Of a stretch of 64,000 nucleotides of DNA, positions 21,575-32,189 are shown in pieces. The notes beneath the pieces are model-generated. The model was not told where the DNA came from. It ran no database searches and saw only the letters and a program-made list of their open reading frames with translations. Position 1 is the first letter of the stretch. Every line of letters starts with the position of its first letter. The translations under genes were made by a program, and so were the position numbers. The stretch is taken from contig JAMJFZ010002572.1 of the NCBI GenBank assembly GCA_026225945.1, forward strand, positions 108,386 to 172,385, written 5' to 3'. Source of the stretch: Cricetomys ansorgei. Taxonomy: Eukaryota; Chordata; Mammalia; Rodentia; Nesomyidae.

Positions 21575-23272
21575 GCAGGATGCAGTGATGGTTAGTGCAG
21601 GATGCTGAGGGCAGGATGCAGTGATGGTTAGTGCAGGATGCAGTGAAGGATGCTGAGTGCAGGATGCAGTGATGGATGCAGTGATGGTTAGTGCAGGATG
21701 CAGTGATGGTTTGTGCAGGATGCAGTGATGGATGCTGAGGGCAGGATGCAGTGATGGATGCAGTGATGGTTAGTGCAGGATGCAGTGAAGGATGCTGAGT
21801 GCAGGATGCAGTGAAGGATGCTCAGTGCAGGATGCAGTGATGGATGCTGAGTGCAGGATGCAGTGATGGATGCTGAGTGCAGGATGCAGTGATGGATGCT
21901 GAGGGCAGGATGCAGTGATGGATGCTGAGGGCAGGATGCAGTGATGGATGTAGTGATGGTTAGTGCAGGATGCAGTGATGGATGCTGAGGGCAGGATGCA
22001 GTGATGGATGCTGAGGGCAGGATGCAGTGATGGATGTAGTGATGGTTAGTGCAGAATGCAGTGAAGGATGCTGAGTGCAGGATGCAGTGTTGGTTAGTGC
22101 AGGATGCAGTGAAGGGTGCTGAGTGCAGGATGCAGTGATGGATTTAGTGATGGTTAGTGCAGGATGCAATGATGGATGCTGAGTGCAGGATGCAGTGAAG
22201 GATGCTGAGGGAAGGATGCAGTGATGGTTAGTGCAGGATGCAGTGAAGGATGCTGAGTGCAGGATGCAGTGATGGATGCTGAGGGCAGGATGCAGTGATG
22301 GGTGCTGAGGGCAGGCTGCAGTGATGGATGTAGTGATGGTTAGTGCAGGATGCAGTGATGGATGCTGAGTGCAGGATGCAGTGATGGTTAGTGTAGGATG
22401 CAGTGATGGATGCTGAGTGCATGATGCAGTGTTGGTTAGTGCAGGATGCAGTGATGGATGCTGAGGGCAGGATGCAGTGATGGATGCAGTGATGGTTAGT
22501 GCAGGATGCAGTGATGAATGCTGAGTGCAGGATGCAGTGATGGTTTGTGCAGGATGCAGTGATGAATGCTGAGGGCAGGATGCTGTGATGGATGCAGTGT
22601 TGGTTAGTGCAGGATGCAGTGATGGATGCAGTGATGGTTAGTGCAGAATGCAGTGAAGGATGCTGAGTGCAGGGTGCAGTGATAATGCTGAGGGCAGGAT
22701 GCAGTGTTGGTTAGTGCAGGATGCAGTGAAGGGTGCTGAGTGCAGGATGCAGTGATGGTTTGTGCAGGATGCAGTGATGAATGCTGAGGGCAGGATGCTG
22801 TGATGGATGCAGTGTTGGTTAGTGCAGGATGCAGTGATGGATGCAGTGATGGTTAGTGCAGGATGCAGTGAAGGATGCTGAGTGCAGGATGCAGTGATGG
22901 ATTTAGTGATGGTTAGTACAGGATGCAGTGATGGATGCTGAGTGCAGGATGCAGTGAAGGATGCTGAGTGCAGGATGCAGTGATGGATGCTGAGTGCAGG
23001 ATGCAGTGCAGGATGCAGTGCAGGATGCTGAGTGCAGGGTACAGTGATGATGCTGAGTGCAGGATGCAGTGATGGATGCTGAGTGCAGGATGCAGTGATG
23101 GTTAGTGTAGGATGCAGTGAAGGATGCTGAGGGCAGGATGCAGTGATGGTTAGTGCAGGATGCAGTGAAGGATGCAGTGATGGTTAGTGCAGGATGCAGT
23201 GCAGGATGCAGTGCAGGATGCAGTGATAGTTAGTGCAGGGTGCAGTGATGATGCTGAGGGCAGGGTGCAGCT
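21575..23272. repeat. 1.7-kb minisatellite, mixed 22- and 26-bp units
   Basis: Two unit types alternate irregularly: GTGCAGGATGCAGTGATGG continued by TTA (22 bp) and the same core continued by ATGCTGA (26 bp). All units share the core GCAGGATGCAGTGATG. The plus strand is G/A-rich and strongly strand-asymmetric. Minus frames read HPSLHPALT-like repeats and are not genes. The array ends abruptly at about 23270. Confidence 0.97.
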
Positions 23273-23274
23273 GC

Positions 23275-23920
23275 CATACCCCGTGGCTTCTATCGTTCTG
23301 GATACTTGCCATGTACCACTAGTGACCTGGAGAGAAATGGAGCTATAATAGGCTGAGCAGGCACCCTGGGTATTTCAAATGCCTGGCATCTAGAGTCCTG
23401 CGCATTAGGGGCCACATCCTATAACAACCTACAAAATGTCACCCCAGGTCCAGGGTGGAAGCCTGGGGTCGGTCATCACTACGGCCCAGCGCCATCTGTG
23501 TAGCCGCCTGGGTAGCATCAGAGTCCGTGTCTCAAAGCAGACTAGTGTTCTTTCCACCACACCAAACTCCCCAGCTCACGAGAGCCAAAGGCGCTCGGAA
23601 GTTAAAAATAGACTTCACACTTAATAACAGGCCTTATGGCTTGAGCCTTTCCCAGTCGCACGATGGGTATTCTGGTATGTAAGCACAGAATTGTATTACT
23701 GTAATTATTCTAAAAGAGCAAAAAAGTCAGAATATCCAAAGCTTAAAGACGCATTGGGTACTGAATCCCTACTGTCAGCTGCTTCTGTGCCCACAGAACA
23801 GGAGGAGGAAGCATGGGGGCAGTTTGTTAACAAACCATTTTCTTTTAAAGAGCCACGACTTCTATAATGAGCCCAAGAAATGACTCAGTGTGAGACTGCT
23901 TTTATCAAAAGCTTTGACTT
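23275..23920. other. No gene recognised
   Basis: Single-copy sequence after the minisatellite. Nothing identifiable apart from short frames. Confidence 0.4.
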
Positions 23921-23925
23921 TTTTT

Positions 23926-24035
23926 CTGAGACAGGTCTTGCTATGTAGCCCCAGTGGGCCTCAAGCTCAGCTCTGCCTCAGCACCACACCCCAGCCCCCA
24001 CTAGAATTATAGACCACCACGCCCAGAGTCCAAGA
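23926..24035 (-). mobile_element. B1-type SINE, diverged, minus strand
   Basis: CTGAGACAGGTCTTGCTATG, AGCCCCAGTGGGCCTCAAGC, AGCTCTGCCTCAGCACCACA and TAGACCACCACGCCCA follow the reversed B1 order. Confidence 0.75.
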
Positions 24036-24062
24036 TTTCCTTTTAAGTCAAAATCCTATTGG

Positions 24063-24150
24063 GTTGGGGGGTACAGCTCACTGATAAGCGCGTTTACCTA
24101 CTATGCACCAGGTACTAGGTTTGGTTCCCAGAACAACAGAATTAATAAAT
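24063..24150 (+). mobile_element. ID-type SINE
   Basis: GGGGGGTACAGCTCACTGAT, AAGCGCGTTTACCTACTATG and TAGGTTTGGTTCCCAGAACA, followed by an AAATAATAAAATT tail. Its own A and B boxes are mutated from a tRNA consensus. Confidence 0.75.
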
Positions 24151-24292
24151 AATAAAATTCATTCAGCGAAGTACTTAGCATTCTGAATATGAAATCTAAA
24201 CTTCTGTATTTTAAATAATATTCCTCTAGTTCTTAAAGGATATGTAGCACGATCAGCCCCGAACATCGCAGAGGTGTACGCCTTTCCCATGT

Positions 24293-24604
24293 GATGAGAG
24301 TACCGCGTACTGTACAGTTCCCGTGTCCACATGATGAGAGAACCGCGTACTGTACAGCTCCTGTGTCCACGTGATGAGAGAACCGCGTACTGTACAGTTC
24401 CCGTGTCCACGTGATGAGAGAACCGCGTACTGTACAGCTCCCGTGTCCACGTGATGAGAGAACCGCGTACTGTACAGTTCCCGTGTCCACATGATGAGAG
24501 AACCGCGTACTGTACAGTTCCCGTGTCCACATGATGAGAGAACCGCGTACTGTACAGCTCCTGTGTCCACGTGATGAGAGAACCGCGTACTGTACAGTTC
24601 CTGT
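24293..24604. repeat. 40-bp minisatellite, eight near-identical units
   Basis: Units start at 24293 and every 40 bases to 24573. Each carries GATGAGAGAACCGCG, GTACTGTACAG (with the palindrome CTGTACAG) and CCCGTGTCCAC. Three sites vary between units (T/C, C/T, A/G), the last switching CACGTG (an E-box) to CACATG. Because 40 is not a multiple of three, all three minus frames stay open; none is taken as coding. Identity is very high, so the expansion is recent. Confidence 0.98.
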
Positions 24605-24684
24605 GCTGAATTTCAGGTCAGCTTTGCATCAACTCTTCCACTGAAGTTCTAGAGGGAAATCCTTTTAAAACTCCAGCGTATCCC

Positions 24685-25097
24685 TGGGCTGGGGAGACGG
24701 CCCAGCCAGTAAAGTGTCTGCCACACAAGCATGAGTCCAGATTCTCAGCACACACCCTTAGTCCTGGGGCCGGGGAAGAGGGGTCCCTGGGGCTTCTAGA
24801 CAGCCAATCTAGCTGGACTGGTGAGCGCCAGGTTAAGTCTCAAAGAATAAGGTGCAGAGGGGCTGGGGAGATAGGTCAGGAGCTAAGAGTCCTTGCTACT
24901 TTTCCAGAGGGCCTGGGTTCAATTCTCAGTACCCACATGGCCGTTCATGACTGCCTATAACTCAAGTTCCAATGCCCTCTTATGGCCTCTGAGGGTACCA
25001 GGCACATGCGTGATACAACCATACATGTAAAATCAAATTAACTTAAAAATAAGGTGGAGAATAACAAAGGAAAACACCTGCCCTCAACCTCTGACCT
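24685..25097 (+). mobile_element. B4 SINE, split by a B3 insertion
   Basis: The 5' part (24685-24858) has an ID head (GCTGGGGAGACGGCCCAGCC) and a B1-like body. The 3' part resumes at 25048 with AATAAGGTGGAGAATAACAA and CTCAACCTCTGACCTCTATG, the B4 tail. A CA/TG array starts directly at its end. Confidence 0.75.
24859..25047 (+). mobile_element. B3 SINE inserted in a B4
   Basis: GGGCTGGGGAGATAGGTCAG head, CTGCCTATAACTCAAGTTCC body, GGGTACCAGGCACATGCGTG and an A-rich tail. It is flanked by a 13-bp direct repeat, AATAAGGTGCAGA at 24846-24858 and AATAAGGTGGAGA at 25048-25060 (one mismatch): a clean target-site duplication. Confidence 0.92.
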
Positions 25098-25445
25098 CTA
25101 TGTGTGCACACGCACATATATACATGCATGTACACACACACGTACGCACATACACATGTGCACACATACACAAATATGTGCGGGCACACACATAAATACA
25201 TGTGAGCACACACACATGTGGACACATACATAAACGTGCATGCACACATGTGCACGCACACACATGTGGACACATACACAAACGTGCATGCACACATGTG
25301 CACTCACAGACACATGGGCATGCACACACATATATATGTATGCACACACAAACGTGCACACATTCACATGTGCACATGTACACACACATATGTGCACCCA
25401 TACACAAACGTGTGTGTGCACACACACACACACACACACGGAAAC
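25098..25445. repeat. Alternating purine-pyrimidine array with a 48-bp sub-period
   Basis: CA/TG/CG alternation with ATGTG, ACGTG and GCATGC interruptions. GTGGACACATACA recurs at 25218 and 25266 (48 bp), each followed by AACGTGCATGCACACATGTG. It arose at the tail of the B4 at 24685 and is Z-DNA-prone by composition. Cysteine/valine-rich frames are artefacts. Confidence 0.92.
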
Positions 25446-25613
25446 ACACACGCGCAGAGTTCTTTTTCAGCACGCCTGCTGCCCTGCTATGCCCTACTCA
25501 CACCTGGTAAACGGCGTATAATTGTCCCTTTGCTTTTGTGACTTCTAGGAGTTCACCAGTGTGCACAGCTCCCCACTAGTGCACATCGGAACACTGGAAA
25601 CCAGGAGAGAGAA

Positions 25614-25652
25614 GGGGGGTGGGGGGTGAGGGGTGAGGGGTGAGGAGACCAG
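25614..25652. repeat. (GGGGTGA)n tract
   Basis: GGGGGGTGAGG followed by GGTGAGG units. Short G-rich tandem repeat. Confidence 0.9.
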
Positions 25653-25675
25653 CAAATACAGGAAGCCGACTCAAG

Positions 25676-25770
25676 CTGGGCATGGTGGCACAGCCCAGCA
25701 CGCAAGAGGCTGAGGCAGCCTGGGCTGCAATGTGAGCCCTGAGGAGGGGAGAGGAAGAAAGTAGGCAGCA
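25676..25770 (+). mobile_element. B1-like SINE fragment
   Basis: GCTGGGCATGGTGGCACAGC and CAAGAGGCTGAGGCAGCCTG are the B1 left half with deletions. The right half is not recognisable. Confidence 0.6.
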
Positions 25771-25829
25771 CTGGGAACACTGTCCCCAGTCAGAGGGAGC
25801 TGGGCAGAGCCGGGACAGTGCTTGCCCAG

Positions 25830-27755
25830 CACGGCCCAGGCCTGGGTCACCACCTTCCCGACCTCCACCTCCACCACCATCTCAGCCCCCCCTCCCCCCA
25901 AAAAAAAAACAGTAAAGAAAGAAACAGTGCCCCAAACACAATTATTATTTAGAAATTTCAGGTTCATTTCAAAAACTACCTTTGACTTGGCATCCAGTCT
26001 TACTCGTTTGCTAAACACACATACAAATGTATTTCTCTCATTGCATCAAATCAAATCAATAATTACCTAGTGGTTCTCATTTTCACTTCCAAACCTGTCA
26101 AGGGTCTCTGTCCACATTCAGGAAAGGGCTCTCACCACACAGGCTGGGAGAACCTCCGTCCAGCCTCAGACCACTGTGGAGTTTCACAATGGAGGGTGCC
26201 TAGGAGCCTCTGTGGGGACCAGGGACAGCCGAGCACAAAAGCTACAGCAGCCCTAGAGCCTGCTTTGTGTGTCTCCGCAGCAGCTCGTGTGTCTGCGGGG
26301 GCAGAAGATGGGCGACTTCTGGGCTCTGGCATTTACATGTCAATACGCAAGCCAGCGCCGGCTGCTCCTCCATCCCATCTGGCATCCAAGCCCTGGGTTT
26401 TGTTCCTGCTAATCCAAGGAGCCTTGAGTCTGGAGGCTGCCAGCAAGCATTTGGCAAACTTCTGAGAGATCTGCGGCCCTCCTCACAGTGCTGAGCCTGA
26501 ATGATAAACCAGCGACCAGCCAGTAGGCTCTTCAAACTGTCCAGGAAGCCACACTGGAGAGATGCTTGCTTTAGATGAGAAACGACACACCGCTAGAAGA
26601 GCCGTAGGGGGAGGGGCAAAGACAAAAAGATTTCAGAGGACTGGGCCCTGGGTCTCTCACTTAGCAAAAGCGACCCGGGAGTTTGTTTCTAAGTCGGCAT
26701 GAGACCTCAGCGATGGAGTTACCATAGAGATTTAGGGCTCACCGGCAGAAGTGTGTGGCATCATGAATGTGTCCTGCTCACAGAGGAGGGAGGGCAAGGG
26801 AGGAAAGCCCAAGGGGCCTGTCCTGTGAGGGAAAATTGATTGGAGCTGGTGGGGAGGGAGCACATCCTCAGCCCAGGAAGGATATGAGAGGCAGATTCCG
26901 GGGCTGCGGAAGAGAAGCCTGCAGAAGCGGCAGACTCTGAGATCAGGAAAAGGGCTTTCCTTCAGGGCTGGTGTCTGGTTGCACACGGAGGACTGCTGGA
27001 GAGGCTGGCTGGGCGTCAGGAGTCCTGTGTGACAGCTTCACCTTAAGAACAGACTCTCAGGATCTTTACACCCAAAACCAAAGTGACTGTGGCACTGGAA
27101 ACACGGATTCACAAAGCAACACAATCCGTGCGGTAGACGGACTTACCCTGAAATGAGGCCTCACGGCCAGTGGCACAATCGTCAGTCACTTCTGAGATCA
27201 CAAAGTGCAGACCCATCACCCATTCGTTGCAGAGGCACTGGATGGGAGTCCCTTAAATTATCTCTTCCCTCATTGCTCAAAGGCTGCGGGTGTAGTTCGG
27301 GTCACTGACAACATTCACCTCAGAAGAGTTTGGCGGTCACCTGGGCTTCATGAATGTTTCACAGGGAGGACTCTCACTGCTGGTCTAGACCTGGGAAGCA
27401 CGGGAAGGAAGGGATTTCCAGAAAGTGCCTTCTGAATGTGCAGGGATGTGGGTGGACACTGGTTCCACCCTGGGATAGGCAAAGTCCTTCCCTCCTGGGA
27501 AGTAGTATAAGACTCAGAACTGCCTGGCCCCCACACTGTCCCTGCAACTCTTCTGGGTGCAAAGCTAGCTTGGATTGATTTCATTCAGCTTCATCAGAAT
27601 CACCACTGTGAGTAGAAACCAGTTCCCCCCTCTCCAAACTATCCCTACAGAGACTATGAAACAACCGTCAACAGGAAACCGTACAAAACCTGGATAGAGA
27701 CCGATTCTCACCTGCTCCCTGTGATGCCACCAGCAAGGCTGGGCACTAGTCAGAC
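25830..27755. other. No gene recognised; longest repeat-free block
   Basis: Nearly 2 kb without SINE, LTR or tandem repeats apart from a CCACCT run near 25862 and an A9 run near 25900. A 131-codon frame starts at 26070, but no domain or splice-bounded structure is visible. A regulatory or intronic unique segment is possible. Confidence 0.4.
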
Positions 27756-27759
27756 TTTT

Positions 27760-27925
27760 GTTGTTATTGCTGCTGGTGGTGTTGTTTGAGACAGGGTCTC
27801 TCTACGTAGCTCTGGCTGCCCTGAACTCACTAGGTAGACCAGGTGGCTTCAGACTCAGAGAGATCCACCTGCTTCTGCCTTCAGAGTGCTGGGATTAAGG
27901 GTGTGCATCACCACTCCCAACCAAT
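27760..27925 (-). mobile_element. B1 SINE, minus strand
   Basis: GAGACAGGGTCTCTCTACGT, GCTCTGGCTGCCCTGAACTC, GAGATCCACCTGCTTCTGCC and GTGCTGGGATTAAGGGTGTG. Near full length. A TTGTTATTGCTGCTGG spacer precedes it. Confidence 0.92.
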
Positions 27926-27929
27926 CAGG

Positions 27930-28670
27930 ATGTTTAGACATTTGGCTTTATATCTGAGAACTTTATCAATAGGGAGAAAAATCTTGTTTTTCTTTACTTT
28001 GTATTTCACTTACTGCTACTAAGGCTGGGTTTGTTACTCTTTTTAAATGGGGGTGGGTAAACAAGGTGTCCTAGATTCACAGATTATCTGCGTACGGTAG
28101 GATGGAGGCTCACTCTACCCGTGTGCTTCTATAATGTCTACAACGTGACAACCTAGCTTCTCTCTGCCCTGGAAAGGAAACTCTTAAGACGGACACGGAG
28201 GTGTGCCCCTGCTATACGAAGAAGACTGCGAGAAGGTCACAAGCGCGAAGCCAATCAAGAGCAGGAAAGGGCGACGTTTTAAAAGTCACTGGTGAGTGAG
28301 GCATCTTTGTAAAAATGACACTCTGACACCACGTGTGACCCTCAGGCAGTGGAAGAAGACCACCGCCAAGAGGACCAAGTCCCAGCTCCAACCCCACCCC
28401 GAGCCAAGGGCTTCTAAGTCTCCTGGCATCTGTCAAACCCCTCTTGGGGTTGTGCTGGTTGGAGGACGCGGCTGGGGCTGCCTGAAAGTGCATTTTGAGC
28501 GCAAATCCATGAGCTGGGAAAGAACCTCTAAATCCACAGTAGTAACTGCCGTGCCCATCCGTGAGCCAACCCCCACCCCCACTCCCCCGGCAAGGGTGTA
28601 TCCACACCTACACCACTTACAGAGAGTTAAGACGCCATTTTGGTTTGGTTTTGTCTTGGTTTAGAATAAG
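27930..28670. other. No gene recognised
   Basis: Unique-looking DNA. Frames at 28212-28664 overlap on both strands with no recognisable protein. CCCCAC-rich at 28568-28590. Confidence 0.4.
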
Positions 28671-28675
28671 AGGCG

Positions 28676-28882
28676 GGGCTAGGAGACAGCTAGGTGGTGG
28701 GAACACTGGCTGCTCCTGCGGAGGACTGAGCTGGGTTCCCAGCACCAACACCGGGCAGCTCACAATGCCTGTAACTTCAGCTCCGAGGGATTCGCACAAC
28801 CTTTTGTCCCTTTGGGAACCGGCACTCACATGTACACGGAGAGAGGCACACAGATATACACGCAGTTTTTAAAATATAAATA
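28676..28882 (+). mobile_element. B3 SINE, diverged
   Basis: GGGGCTAGGAGACAGCTAGG head, AACACTGGCTGCTCCTGCGG, CCTGTAACTTCAGCTCCGAG and the tail GTTTTTAAAATATAAAT. Confidence 0.8.
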
Positions 28883-29284
28883 GGGGCTAGACCAAAATTT
28901 TAAATAAAATTGTATTGACTAACCTTAACTATCGAATAATAATTCAAGGTCCTCCACACGAGAGGCAATACGCAGAACCGGGTTAAATCAGGCCCTTAGT
29001 GCCTGTAACTCCTTGTTCGACATATTACCCTTGCTCACAGATCTTCCTCTGAGGCAGTCAGAACCCCTCTCAGTTCAGACTTCCTCCTTCCTGCTTGTTA
29101 CCCCTAGAAAGTAAAAAGTTTTAGTCTAAAGGGTGGGGGAAGGTGTGAACTTAAAAAAATCATTCCAAGTGATTCTTTAAAAAACAACCGACAATAACCA
29201 GTTTGTTATTTTACGTGAGCAGCTGGGCCTCGGTGATTTCAGTGTTTGCCGAGCCTCGAGTTTGAACTTGATCTAAAAAGCTGG

Positions 29285-29402
29285 GTGACAGGAGTCTGCA
29301 GTCTCTTTACTCAGGGTGTGAAGGCAGGAAGACCAGAAGTTCAAGGTCATCCCTGGCTGTATAGCTCGTTGAGGGTCAGCCTATGATACAGAGACACATG
29401 GC
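29285..29402 (+). mobile_element. B1-like SINE, diverged
   Basis: GGTGTGAAGGCAGGAAGACC, AGAAGTTCAAGGTCATCCCT, GGCTGTATAGCTCGTTGAGG and CAGCCTATGATACAGAGACA keep the B1 body order with many substitutions. Confidence 0.6.
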
Positions 29403-29654
29403 TATTAGAGATTATATGTTGTCAGCCTTTCTGAAAAGCGATTCAACCTTTTGCCCTGCTGTTAAGTCAGTCCTCCGAACTCCATCACTAAAGAAATAAT
29501 TGTAATTACGTGCTATGCAAAAAGATACACACGGCAGCACTCCTGCGGTGGGAAGACCACGGAGGCGGCTTCTGTGACGGCTCAGGAAGCCACCACAGTT
29601 CCGGTTACTCAGCCAGTTACCATCCAAGAGTGTCACTGTCCTGGCTGGTTTGTC

Positions 29655-30014
29655 CTGTTGTGTTTGTGTCAACTTGACACAAGCTAGTTATCTGGGAATA
29701 GAAAGCTCAGTCGAGGCTGGGTGGTGGTGGCCCAGAGGCAGCCGGATCTCTGTGAGTTCAAGGCCAGCCTGGACTGCAGAGTGAGTTCCAGGACAGCCAG
29801 AGTTACAGCAGAGAAACCCTGTCTTGGGGGGAAAAATATTAAAGGAAGTAAGGAAGGGAGGGAGGGAGAGAGGGAGGAAGAAGGAAGGGCGGGCTCAATT
29901 GAGAATCCCTCCATCTGATTGCCATTAGGCAAGTCTGTAGAGCATTTCCTTGATTAGTGATTGATGAGGGAGGCATACTGTGGGTGGTGCCACCCCTGGC
30001 GGGTGGTTCTTGGA
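29655..30014 (+). mobile_element. ERVL-type LTR, 5' portion
   Basis: Starts TGTTTGTGTCAACTTGACAC. Interrupted by a B1 (29715-29892), resumes CTCAATTGAGAATCCCTCC, continues to GTGGGTGGTGCCACCCCTGG and is cut at about 30015 by an opposite-strand LTR. The remainder is at 30426-30638. No coding sequence. Confidence 0.85.
29715..29892 (+). mobile_element. B1 SINE with a purine-rich tail inside the LTR
   Basis: GGCTGGGTGGTGGTGGCCCA head, GTGAGTTCAAGGCCAGCCTG, CAGAGAAACCCTGTCTTGGG, then an AAGGAAGGGAGGGAGG tail. An imperfect 10-bp target duplication flanks it: GCTCAGTCGA at 29705 and GCTCAATTGA at 29893. Confidence 0.9.
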
Positions 30015-30425
30015 AGTCTTGGTTAGGGTTACTATTGATGTGATAAAACACCATGACCGAAAGTAACTTGGGGAGGAAAGGGTTTATTTGTCTTACACAT
30101 CCTGTATCCGTCCTTTGAGGGAAGCCAAGACAGGAGCTCAAACTAGGAAGGAAGCTGGAGGCAAGAGCTGATGCAGAGGTCATGGAGGGGTGCTGCTCAC
30201 TGGCCTGCTCCTCACTGCTTGCTCAGCCTGCTTTCTTACAGCACCCAGGACCACCAGTTCAGGGGTGTCCCCATCCACACTGGGCTGGGCCTCTCCTATG
30301 AGTTACTAATTAAGAAAATTGCCTGTCTATAGCTCAATCTTATAGAAGCATTTTCTCAAGTCGGAGTTCTCTCCTCTCAGATGACTCTAGCTTGTATCAA
30401 GTTGACATAAATCTAGCCAGTGCAT
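30015..30425 (-). mobile_element. ERVL-type LTR inserted into an opposite-strand LTR of the same group
   Basis: Plus-strand reading TCTTGGTTAGGGTTACTATT, AACTTGGGGAGGAAAGGGTT, GCTTGCTCAGCCTGCTTTCT and a terminal GTTGACATAAATCTAGCCAG with TGCA. This is complete and reversed. The flanks TTGGAAG and TGGGATG join the two halves of the host LTR. Confidence 0.88.
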
Positions 30426-30638
30426 GGGATGTGTAAGAAAGCAGGCTGAGCAGCCCTGAGGAGCAAGCCAGTAGGCAGCACCCCTCCATGGCTTCTGCTT
30501 TAGTTCCTGCCTCCAGGTTCCTGCCTTGTGTTCAAGCTTTGGCCTCCCTCAAAGGATAAATAAGTGAAACTCTTTCCTCCCTAAGCTGTTTTTGGTCAGG
30601 ATTTTATCCCAGCAACAGAAAGCAGTCTAAGACAGTTA
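30426..30638 (+). mobile_element. ERVL-type LTR, 3' portion (continues 29655-30014)
   Basis: Resumes AAGAAAGCAGGCTGAGCAGC, then CTCCATGGCTTCTGC, AAGCTGTTTTTGGTCAGGAT and a terminal GCAGTCTAAGACA. A poly(A)-like ATAAATAAG lies at about 30556. Confidence 0.85.
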
Positions 30639-31009
30639 TTTGAAAATTCCAGAAACAATTTGGACTAGAGTTGTGGAAGTTTATTTTTAGTTGTGTTTCA
30701 AATAATTGTTTTTGTGCACTGTGGGAAAAAGGAATACACAGGCCTTGGCATTTTGTATTGTCTGCAGGTGTTAGGTTTCTGTGGGGGATGTTTGATTGCT
30801 CAGGATCTGCACCTGAGGAGTTCTGAATGAATGAAGACACCTGAGCTCAGATGCTCAGGGTTCCACTGTCTAGTATGGCACTGGCCAGGATGGTGGTTCC
30901 CTCTGCTGAGGTCTGTCTGAAACGTATGAAAATGTATACATGTATGTATGCGTCCATGTATGAAAATGCCTCCTTGTCCCTGGTGACCCGCCCAGTAGTT
31001 TATTACTAC

Positions 31010-31210
31010 AGGCTGGAGAGACAGCTCAGTGGTTAAGAGCACTTAATGCCCTTGCAAACGACCACACACAGTTCAGTTCCTATCACCCAGATCAAGTCAC
31101 TCACATCTACCTGTAACTCCAGCTCCAGGGAATCTGACACCCTCTTCTGGTACCCTCAGACACCTGCACACATGCACACATACATGGGGAAGGGGACAGA
31201 AATAAACAAC
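31010..31210 (+). mobile_element. B3 SINE
   Basis: GGCTGGAGAGACAGCTCAGT head, GGTTAAGAGCACTTAATGCC, CTGTAACTCCAGCTCCAGGG, GGTACCCTCAGACACCTGCA, and the tail CAGAAATAAAC. Confidence 0.93.
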
Positions 31211-31534
31211 TCGCACGTAGCACGGTACAGTCTCCTGTTGTCTCAGTCCTTCCCCCGGGGACAGTGTGTGTCCCTCTGTCCAGCAGGCACCTGCTGTATC
31301 CACTGTGCGTCTCTCAGTCATTTGGCTGCCATCAGGTTATCAAACTGGCTGTGGCAGTACATATGTTGGGTAGCCTTTACCTTCCTTTACTGTGTGCGTA
31401 CACACACGTGACTGTGTAATCAGGTGTGAGTTTACGGCTGGGGATAGAGGCTACAAATTAATCTCAGATCCACTGTTCAGGTGCCAGTTGCCTGGTTTTT
31501 AGACAGCCCCTTACTAATCGCTAGCTCACTAGGC

Positions 31535-31642
31535 TGGCTGCCAGCCAGGCCCAAGTGTCCCCAGCCCCCACCTCCGACTGCACCCCCCCACTGCCTCCCC
31601 AGCAGGATTACAAGTGTGCACCACCAGTCCAGCTTTTCACGT
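31535..31642 (-). mobile_element. B1-like SINE, diverged, minus strand
   Basis: CCCAAGTGTCCCCAGCCCCC, then CTGCCTCCCCAGCAGGATTA and CAAGTGTGCACCACCAGTCC. Only the left half of a reversed B1 is clear. Confidence 0.6.
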
Positions 31643-31952
31643 GGTCTCTGGGGGTTTTGCTCGGCGCCTCATGCTTGCTCAGCAGCACTTTGGCACCTGA
31701 GCTGAGATAAGCACCGGGAACAGCTTTTCCAGAAGACAATTTGGCAACAGTTTCTCAACCTGTGAAAGTTCCACCTCGTAACTATTTTCACAGTAACAGT
31801 CTGATCTACAAAAATAATTCCACATGTTTACAAATATAAAGGCCACAAGGACCACCAAGCGGGAGCCTGCCCTGCTAGCAGGAGGCACAGAAGAAACAGC
31901 TTAACTCTGTAAGAGTGAGCAAGAGCAGCTGTTAAAATATTTTTTAAAAAAG

Positions 31953-31995
31953 TTGCAGGGAGGGGGAGAGGGGGAGGGGAGAGAGGGAAGGAGGA
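31953..31995. repeat. G/A-rich (GGGGGA)n tract
   Basis: GCAGGGAGGGGGAGAGGGGG continues as AGGGGAGAGAGGGAAGGAGG. Purine-only mirror-like DNA. Confidence 0.85.
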
Positions 31996-32189
31996 CAACT
32001 ACGATGTGTTGCCTGGTTTCACTGTACCCTTTGATGTCTTTATTGTTGGCAACAGACCAGGATCTAGGGTGCTAACTCCACCCTGCTGTTTTGATCACAT
32101 GCATGCCAGTACAGTTGCTAACAGGTTCCGCTGAAGTCAACTCTCAGCCTCACAAACAGAAAGTGAGTGGCAACAGCCACAGAGCAAAG

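Noticed and set aside
24159..24570. Three overlapping minus frames of 99-123 residues
   Set aside because: A 40-bp unit read in all three frames cannot be coding in all of them, and there is no upstream exon.
24293..24604. CRISPR array
   Set aside because: Units are directly adjacent with no unique spacers, and the context is a rodent nuclear genome, so this is a minisatellite.
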